Source: Cordia subcordata | Taxonomy: Eukaryota; Streptophyta; Magnoliopsida; Boraginales; Cordiaceae | NCBI GenBank assembly: GCA_028554755.1 | Contig: JAPTOF010000010.1 | Coordinates: 9,584,001 to 9,648,000, forward strand | Direction of reading: 5' to 3' | Length of the DNA: 64,000 nucleotides | In this document: piece by piece, positions 58,001-64,000 of the stretch | How positions within the stretch are numbered: position 1 is the stretch's first letter | Layout of the letters: each line of letters begins with the position of its first letter | The notes under the pieces: model-generated | Database searches by the model: none | Told to the model about the DNA's origin: nothing | What the model saw: the letters and a program-made list of their open reading frames with translations, nothing else | Position numbers and translations under genes: made by a program

Positions 58001-58647
58001 GGGAAATGACTGTTTCCGTCTCATATTACATGTCTCTGGCAAGAAGTTATTTACAAATGAAAAAAGGAAAAGTCAGTGAATTTGAGTTGGTGATTATTTT
58101 GTGATTTTTATATCCATTTTGTGGAGTACCACAAAGGTAGTGTTGATCTTTCCATGTTAAGGTAGTTTTGCATTTCCATGCATACATTCAACACGAGCCA
58201 TGCATTATATGCTTCTTGAGCTGGACGTTATCACTGCCTGCTTTACTTCTTCCACATTTCCTTTTTTTCCTGTTCAATACACTGGCTTCTTTTAAAGTTT
58301 GAGCTGAGAAGTGCAATTGTAATGCAGCCCACTCAGATACTACTGTTGCAAGAATACTTGTTGGAAACAAATGTGATTTGGAAAATATCAGGGCCATAAG
58401 CGTGGAGGAAGGAAAAAGTCTTGCAGAATCAGAAGGCTTGTTCTTCATGGAAACATCTGCTCTGGATTCAACTAACGTTAATAAGGCTTTTGAGATAGTT
58501 ATTCGTGAGATCTACAACAGCGTGAGTCGGAAGGTTTTGAATTCTGATTCTTATAAAGCAGAATTATCAGTTAACCGGGTTAGCCTTGTTAATAATGGCA
58601 CTGATGGATCAAAGCAGAGTCAGGGCTATTCTTGCTGTTCAAGATGA
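55061..58647 (+). CDS. RABA5-type small GTPase (Rab11-like)
   Basis: Two exons: 55061..55394 and 58328..58647, with a 2.93-kb phase-1 intron (GTAAGT donor, TGTAATGCAG acceptor). The product has 217 residues. All GTPase motifs are intact: P-loop GDSAVGKS (19-26), switch I TIGVEF (44-49), WDTAGQE (66-72) with catalytic Gln71, NKCD (125-128) and ETSAL (153-157). The double Cys near the C-terminus (CCSR, 214-217) is the geranylgeranylation site. The sequence [25 protein letters not shown] and the tail [17 protein letters not shown] are characteristic of plant RABA5 proteins (the ARA4/RABA5c group), which act at the trans-Golgi network/recycling endosome and in polarised secretion. The intron position within the ...LDELK-THSDTT segment is the usual one for plant RABA genes. 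Confidence 0.95.
56882..57027. repeat. Perfect 73-bp tandem duplication in the Rab intron
   Basis: The unit beginning TTGTTCTTAAGAATTATGCG occurs twice in direct succession (56882-56954, 56955-57027) without a mismatch, so the duplication is recent or was introduced in assembly. Confidence 0.95.
57152..57252 (+). mobile_element. SINE with perfect 16-bp target duplication in the Rab intron
   Basis: The body has A-box-like TAACTCAAGTGGTTGAGA and B-box-like AGATTCAAATTCC and ends in a short A tail. Both flanks are AAGGAGTTGTGATGTT (57136-57151, 57253-57268). Same family as 44406 and 11043. Confidence 0.9.
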
Positions 58648-59219
58648 TTGATTATCATTCGATTCTCTCATTTATACAAGTCAAAGAGCATTTTGAAGTT
58701 GGTCTATTTAATTGATTTGGTTGGAATTTTGTGACTTTTGTTCTTTATCGGGGGACTACAGGGAAAATATTTTAATGTCATGATACCAAACCACAATTAC
58801 CATCATTATATCAAAGGGGGAAATTAAAATTATATTTCCAGTCTGGAAAAAGATATTATCCAAGTGTACATTGCAAAAATTTCTATTATCCGATTGTGTA
58901 TCATTACCATTTTCTGTGCTGTAATTACTCTTAAATCATTTCTGGTGTATAATCTTTGAACTCATTTTCTGGCGTATATGGCAAATACTTATGTCCTTAA
59001 TTGTTGGCAGAGGATTGAAGGATGTTATCTATCCATATTGTTGTATATAAGCTCTCACTCGTGCTTGTTTTTCCGTAGTTGCTCTATGCGTAGGTTTATG
59101 TCCGCTTCTAGAGCTTTGGATTTCTTAAAGATAGTTTTATGTTTGGATTGCTTAGAGATAGTTTTATGTTGTTTTATCTTTTCTTTATATAGTTGACCAG
59201 GATATATTCTTTGCGTCCA
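58648..59219 (+). other. 3' flank of the Rab gene
   Basis: Probable 3' UTR in the first 300 bp; no further coding frame of note. Confidence 0.4.
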
Positions 59220-59339
59220 GAATTGTGTTAGGTCTAATTTCGTATTCCTTTGGGGGCTCCCAGGCCAGGACGCCTAGCAGAATCGTGTTAGGTCTAATTT
59301 CCTATTCCTTTGGGGGCTCCCAGGCCGGGACGCCTAGCA
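59220..59339. repeat. 60-bp tandem duplication
   Basis: Two units of 60 bp beginning GAAT(T/C)GTGTTAGGTCTAAT and ending GGACGCCTAGCA, differing at about three positions. A 112-codon frame runs through them, but the next sequence shows no domain. Confidence 0.9.
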
Positions 59340-60781
59340 GAATGGTGCCTCAACCAACTGCCATTACTGTCCCTAAAACTTTCACCTCCCACAATGCTGC
59401 ACAACAGATAGGAAGCTTTATGGTTGTGCACCTTTATCATGTGTGCACTAGTTTGAGTAATACCAGGAACTGGGATGTAATAATGCGGGCTAGATCTAAA
59501 GGGCCACTGCAGTTATCTTGTTTTGTTGGTGGACCAGTTGTTCATGATGACAGGGAAGTGTGAGTCTTTCATAAAGATGGTTCTTTGGTCTAGGAAATTC
59601 TGCCGAATTTTTGGACTTTTTCGCTATATAACGGCGGTTAAATGGATTTAAAATCAAACCACTATGAAAAGGTTTACATGACTAGCTGGTGCTGGTTAAA
59701 TAGATTTGAGACGATGTTACTTTTTTGAGGAGAAAAATGTTTTTTTTTTCTCTTAAAAAAAGAAAATAATTCAAACAAGTCCTTAATTCCAAAAACATGA
59801 TATTTCGTCAAATAGTTTTTATCCAATTTACTTTTAGATTTTTTTGGTCCATTTGGCGTACTACCTTTAAACATCTACACCTTCTATAGGTGTATTCAGA
59901 TGCCATTTTCTAATTTGTCTAAACTCTGTAAGACGGTTCTCGTTCATCTCAACTTTAATTAGGGTCACTGTTGTTTTCTTTTGCTTGTATTATCACTTTT
60001 CTCTTTTCGTGCTTTGTGGTTTTGCCACATACCATTCTCAACAATGTCATCTCAACTAGCAATATCTTTTGAACATGTTGATATTTTAGTGCTTACAACT
60101 TTGAACTATACAGTGATGTTGATATCTGATAGTTAATCTTATAAAATTGCTTTTTTAACAAAACGAAAATTATATGATGTACCAAACATTGTTGTATCAT
60201 CCACTAGATCTTCACCTATTACCAGACATTTATACCTTCAAAGTCAAACCCTTCTTGTACCAAGTGGTCCTAGCAATTACATGTAGGTGGTGGATAATAT
60301 CCCTATCCTTACTTGGGACTAGTAAGTCTCAAGTTTGGATCATCAATAGGAGTAAGTGAAAAATCACTGTTGTTCCTCTTTTTTAACAAAAATGAAAAAA
60401 AAAAAGTCCCTCGGTATAATTGAGATCTCCACTCATAGGAGAAGCTAAAGCACTATCATGTCCACTGCCGACCAAGCTTACAAGATATTATGACAAAGAC
60501 TTTCAACAAGAAAAGAAGTATTATCATAATCAACACTAACATGATGGCTGGTGAAATAAGATTACGGCATTATCAATTTCAGTTACAAAGTGGAAAAATA
60601 TTTCAGGCCAAGCATTCATATCATGGTTTCTGTATTAAACACATTATCTGCAGCCATAAGCTGGAACTTTAAGGGCTTCTAGAACCTGTTGGTGGAGAAA
60701 AAAGACAGATACTGATAGATAAGATAATGACTACAGCCAAGATTTGCTTATGGCTTTTGAAGCTTTTTAGCAAATGCATAC
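59340..60781. other. Intergenic between Rab and pirin-like genes
   Basis: The stretch 60290-60395 (TCTCAAGTTTGGATCATCAA ... AGTAAGTGAAAAATCACT) looks like a degraded SINE related to the one at 19282. 60660-60781 may be 3' UTR of the pirin-like gene. Otherwise nothing recognised. Confidence 0.4.
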
Positions 60782-62677
60782 TCATTGGGCTTTCCAATAC
60801 CTTGCATTTTCAAATCCATTTTTGCAGTATTGATAGTCCTCAATAGTCTGCTCAATTTCAGCTTGTGTGTTCATCACAAAAGGACCATATTGAGCTACAG
60901 GTTCATTGAGGGGCTGCCCACAAACCAAAATGAACCTGAGTGGCCTGGAAGACTTGTTCCATACACTGAGGCCTTCTCCAGGGCCCAAAACCAGGAGATT
61001 GTGAGCAGCTACTGGCTTGGAATTTGGTATGGCAAAGACCCCTTCTCCCTCGAGCACATAGGCGAAACCGTTCCAGGATCCCGGGATGGGTTCATCATGG
61101 TGAGCTCCTGGTTGTAGAGTGAAATCGAGGTACATTGTGGGCGTACGCGTGTAAACTGGAGAATGGACGCCCATTGACTCCCCTGCTATGACCTTGACAT
61201 GAACTCCATCCTTTTCTGCCCTTGGGATGTTCTCATTTCGCAAATCTTGATACGCTGGCTCAATCCTGCAAAACATGTTTTTTCAGAAATTAGTCCAAGA
61301 CATCCATTTTCCGTGAACCAGTAGTTTAGCCCAAAGAGTAATCATTGCCACTCTATGCTACAGATATCATGTGATATGTAGGTTACTTTAGGGATGGCAA
61401 CGGGATAGGTATCCATCCGAGGAATGAATCCCAAACCCATTACCCGAATCCTCTTCCAATCCCGAAAACTATCCCAAACCCAAACAAAAACTATATTTTA
61501 ATTTCATTTCCGGAATGTCCCAAACCTGCCAAATCTGGGAACTACATAAACCCAGTATCAACGACAATAGGTACGCGTAAACAGGTAGTTCTTACATTTT
61601 GTCCCCGGAGGAGAGATTAACCCAGAGTTGCAAACCCCAATTGCGACCTTCCCCTGCAGGCATTTCTGAGTGAACTATTCCTCTTCCTGCTGTCATCCAC
61701 TGCACATCAAATAGCACTCTAAGCTTAAAACTAAAGTATGAAGAGGATATTATCTGTAGAATTGTCGAATTTTATATACGCAATAGCCTCGTTAGGGAGA
61801 AAAATTTCGAATCCACCAGGGAGACATTGACTACAAAATACCAATATGCTATACCTGGACATCTCCGGTTCTAATTATACCCTTGTGACCAGCAAAATCT
61901 TGATGTTTACCCTCTCCCTTAATAGGAACAAGAAGAAAACAATAAGTTTTTAACTTTTTTGAGCTTCTATTAGCAGCAAGAAAATTTGGAGGGTGTTGTA
62001 TTAAGTAACTTTACCTGCAACACGTATGAAACAGTCTCAAAACCTGTAAAAACAGGATGCAGAGAGTCAAGAAATTGATTGAAAAAGTTAATGTAATCGA
62101 GAACATGTTGAACAGTTTAGGATATTGGCAAGAACCTCTGTGCGGATGGTCCGGAAATCCAGCAGGAGGTATAACTGCAATATGAAAACAATCAAGAATC
62201 CATAACCATATGATCAAATGAAACAGGACTTTTTTCAAGAATTCTATTGAAATTTGAAGGGTAGATGACAAAACAATCCTTGAGATTTAAAAAAAAAAAA
62301 TGCACGTTACCCCTTGTTGTATCATGTCGTAACTAACTCATAATCTCCCGCGTATTTATTTATCCGGAAAAATGTTTTATTCATGTACCACAAAGGACTA
62401 ACATGCACTTTGTTGGGCTCATTGTTTCCTATCTAACAAATGCAGTAACCATATATGTATGCAATATCTAAATGCTAAACAAAACATACAATTAGAATGC
62501 TGTATATCATACCTTCAAATTCATCCAACATGAGGAAGGGATCCAAATACTTCAAATCACGGCTGGAAAAGTTAAATTATCATAAGAAAAACCAATGAAA
62601 AATTATTGTCTACACGAAGAAAATCCTCTTATCATATCAACTTGTTGATCATCACAAGCAACAAAAATGTTCAAAAA

Positions 62678-62742
<65 letters not shown>

Positions 62743-62858
62743 CTTCCAATGCTTCTTCTGACCACTGCACCTACACCCTCACTTTGAGGCGTGGGGAAGA
62801 CTTTCTTGACAACCAACCTAGGCTGGTTGAAAACAGAAGGCTGATCAAATTCAGACAT
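60782..62858 (-). CDS. Pirin-like protein, seven exons
   Basis: Exons: 62858..62743, 62562..62513, 62174..62136, 62043..62015, 61917..61855, 61699..61596, 61265..60782; every border is GT-AG and the phases agree, giving 294 residues. Cupin-fold protein; plant pirins bind iron, some act as quercetinases or bind G-protein alpha and transcription factors. Metal ligands of the family are present: His65 and His67 in [13 protein letters not shown], His109 and Glu111 in [14 protein letters not shown]. Other blocks: [63 protein letters not shown]. The usual pirin length is about 290. MSEFDQPS (62858) aligns with family N-termini; an in-frame ATG at 62957 would add 33 residues (MRAQALFNLL...), a possible organelle signal, but is less likely. 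Exon 4 is only 29 nt. Confidence 0.93.
62679..62740. repeat. (A)n(TA)n microsatellite at the 5' end of a pirin intron
   Basis: About 18 A followed by about 21 TA units. On the gene strand, intron 1 begins GTGTATATATAT and runs straight into poly(T), with only four bases between the donor GT and the dinucleotide tract. Confidence 0.95.
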
Positions 62859-63335
62859 GATTTTCCTGGAAAAATAACACACACCCTTGATGTTGCTTTT
62901 GCTTGTTTTTACAATGGTTGTTGGATACAACAAATTAAACAATGCTTGAGCTCTCATATGAATCTTTCTTTTTCTCTTTTTATGTCTATTTTATCAATGC
63001 AATGCAAGTCCTCTATTTAAATGTGTTCCCAGTTGGCAATATTTGACTTTCTAGAAGGTGGAAGTTAACAGGAGACTATTTATAACAATTAACAAGTGTT
63101 TGGACAAAGGAGTTATTGGACCAATTAAAAGATGACATCAAGATTATGTCAGCATGATGGATGCCTAAAGTGAGAGCAAAATTAACCCCCAAGAATGGTT
63201 CTAATGTGGGGGCCTTGACTTTGAGATACTACTGTCATAATCATTCTTTCCGGAAAAATATTATGGTGGTGTACGTCACAATGGCACGATGCTGACATAG
63301 TAATCGATTTGTGATTTGTCGTAATTAAATGTTGA
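62859..63335 (-). promoter_or_regulatory. Upstream region of the pirin-like gene
   Basis: TATTTAAATG at 63015-63024 (CATTTAAATA on the gene strand) lies about 160 bp upstream of the ATG and is a weak TATA candidate. No other element assigned. Confidence 0.35.
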
Positions 63336-63339
63336 GTAA

Positions 63340-63580
63340 AATGTAACCCTTGCATTTTATAGAAGTCGTATAAAATTTTTTATGATTTAAAAATTTACTT
63401 ATACTCTCATATAATTTTAAAAATGTTGGACATTGATCCTTACGAGTATAAAATGAGAGGGGAGAATATGTATTGATTTTGAAATCAATTGAGAGAATAC
63501 GTACCAATTTTAACACCATAGGAGTCAATTTATAGTGAATTTTATGTGACTTTTACAAAACATAGAAGGTAATATGTATT
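63340..63580. mobile_element. MITE-like inverted repeat
   Basis: TGTAACCCTTGCATTTTATAG at the left pairs with the inverse of CAAAACATAGAAGGTAATA at the right; arms of about 35 bp, including GTCGTATAAAATT / AATTTTATGTGAC. No coding capacity. Confidence 0.6.
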
Positions 63581-64000
63581 TTCTTCTTGGAAGTTTAGAC
63601 TTCGAGCCTATGGGTAAAAGCCTGGCGCAAATTGGACACGCTGAACAAGCATAACAAGCAAAAATATGAGGGACATAATATTTGTGTCGTGTGGTTAAGA
63701 GCTTCCCAGCTAGATACATGGTCAAAGAGATCTCTCGGCTGGTAATCCTATGCTCTTTTTTGATAAATATATCTACTTTTAACTTATTTAGAATATGCAT
63801 TTGAAATTCGTTATTATACTACGACACATAATCTTGAAGTAAATATATTATAATTCTCTATAAATGCATTTCAAGTTATAAAATATGGGGAAAAAAATGA
63901 CTACAATGCTCCAAAATCTTCACTGAGGTATCGTTTAAAAAAAATTGACCTTTTAACAAGTCAAGGGATCCATAATTTTTTATTAAGCAGATCGGGATTG
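63581..64000. other. Right edge, nothing recognised
   Basis: AT-rich intergenic sequence with a 91-codon chance frame on the minus strand. Confidence 0.4.

Noticed and set aside
59225..59563. 112-codon frame containing the 60-bp duplication
   Set aside because: No domain, no splice context, and the first part is a simple duplication.
1..64000. CRISPR arrays, operons or ribosome binding sites
   Set aside because: The sequence is a plant nuclear genome; repeats seen are microsatellites, minisatellites and transposons.

Overview
This is nuclear DNA from a flowering plant, most likely a eudicot. The evidence is intron-split genes with GT-AG borders, very AT-rich intergenic sequence, a dense load of small transposons, and proteins that match plant-only families (chloroplast chlorophyll dephytylase-like hydrolase, GT47 xyloglucan galactosyltransferase, RABA5 GTPase, plant mobile domain). 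The species cannot be named from the sequence. All functional calls rest on reading motifs and splice borders by eye; no database was searched.

Layout. 1-2082 (-): first three exons of a plastid alpha/beta hydrolase resembling chlorophyll dephytylase 1, running off the left edge. 2.1-12.8 kb: gene-poor repeats, including a diverged 1.6-kb direct repeat pair, foldback elements and a SINE. 12.8-18.9 kb (-): a divergent RhoGDI gene whose 2.9-kb intron carries a nest of inverted-repeat transposons. 19-23 kb: SINE, retroelement relic, MITEs and a 553-bp element with an 11-bp target duplication. 23.2-24.7 kb (+): a single-exon GT47 (MUR3-like) glycosyltransferase. 25-28 kb: LINE relic and AT-rich MITEs. 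28.4-33.0 kb (+): a strictosidine-synthase-like (YLS2/APMAP-type) gene with a frameshift, an in-frame stop and a GC splice donor, probably a pseudogene. 33-39 kb: repeats, including a 763-bp Mutator-type MITE. 39.4-42.6 kb: two head-to-head RING-H2 paralogues.

46.0-53.6 kb: a structurally complete 7.6-kb Mutator-like element with terminal inverted repeats, a 9-bp target duplication, a decayed mudrA-type transposase with its DDE residues still readable (+), and a convergent decayed gene encoding a plant mobile domain (MAIN-like) protein (-). This is the most interesting locus. 55.1-58.6 kb (+): a two-exon RABA5-type Rab GTPase. 60.8-62.9 kb (-): a seven-exon pirin-like gene. The last kilobase is intergenic.

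The host genes do not form a pathway; they are ordinary single-copy neighbours separated by transposons. The only gene pairs with a structural relation are the two RING-H2 paralogues and the transposase/PMD pair inside the Mutator-like element.
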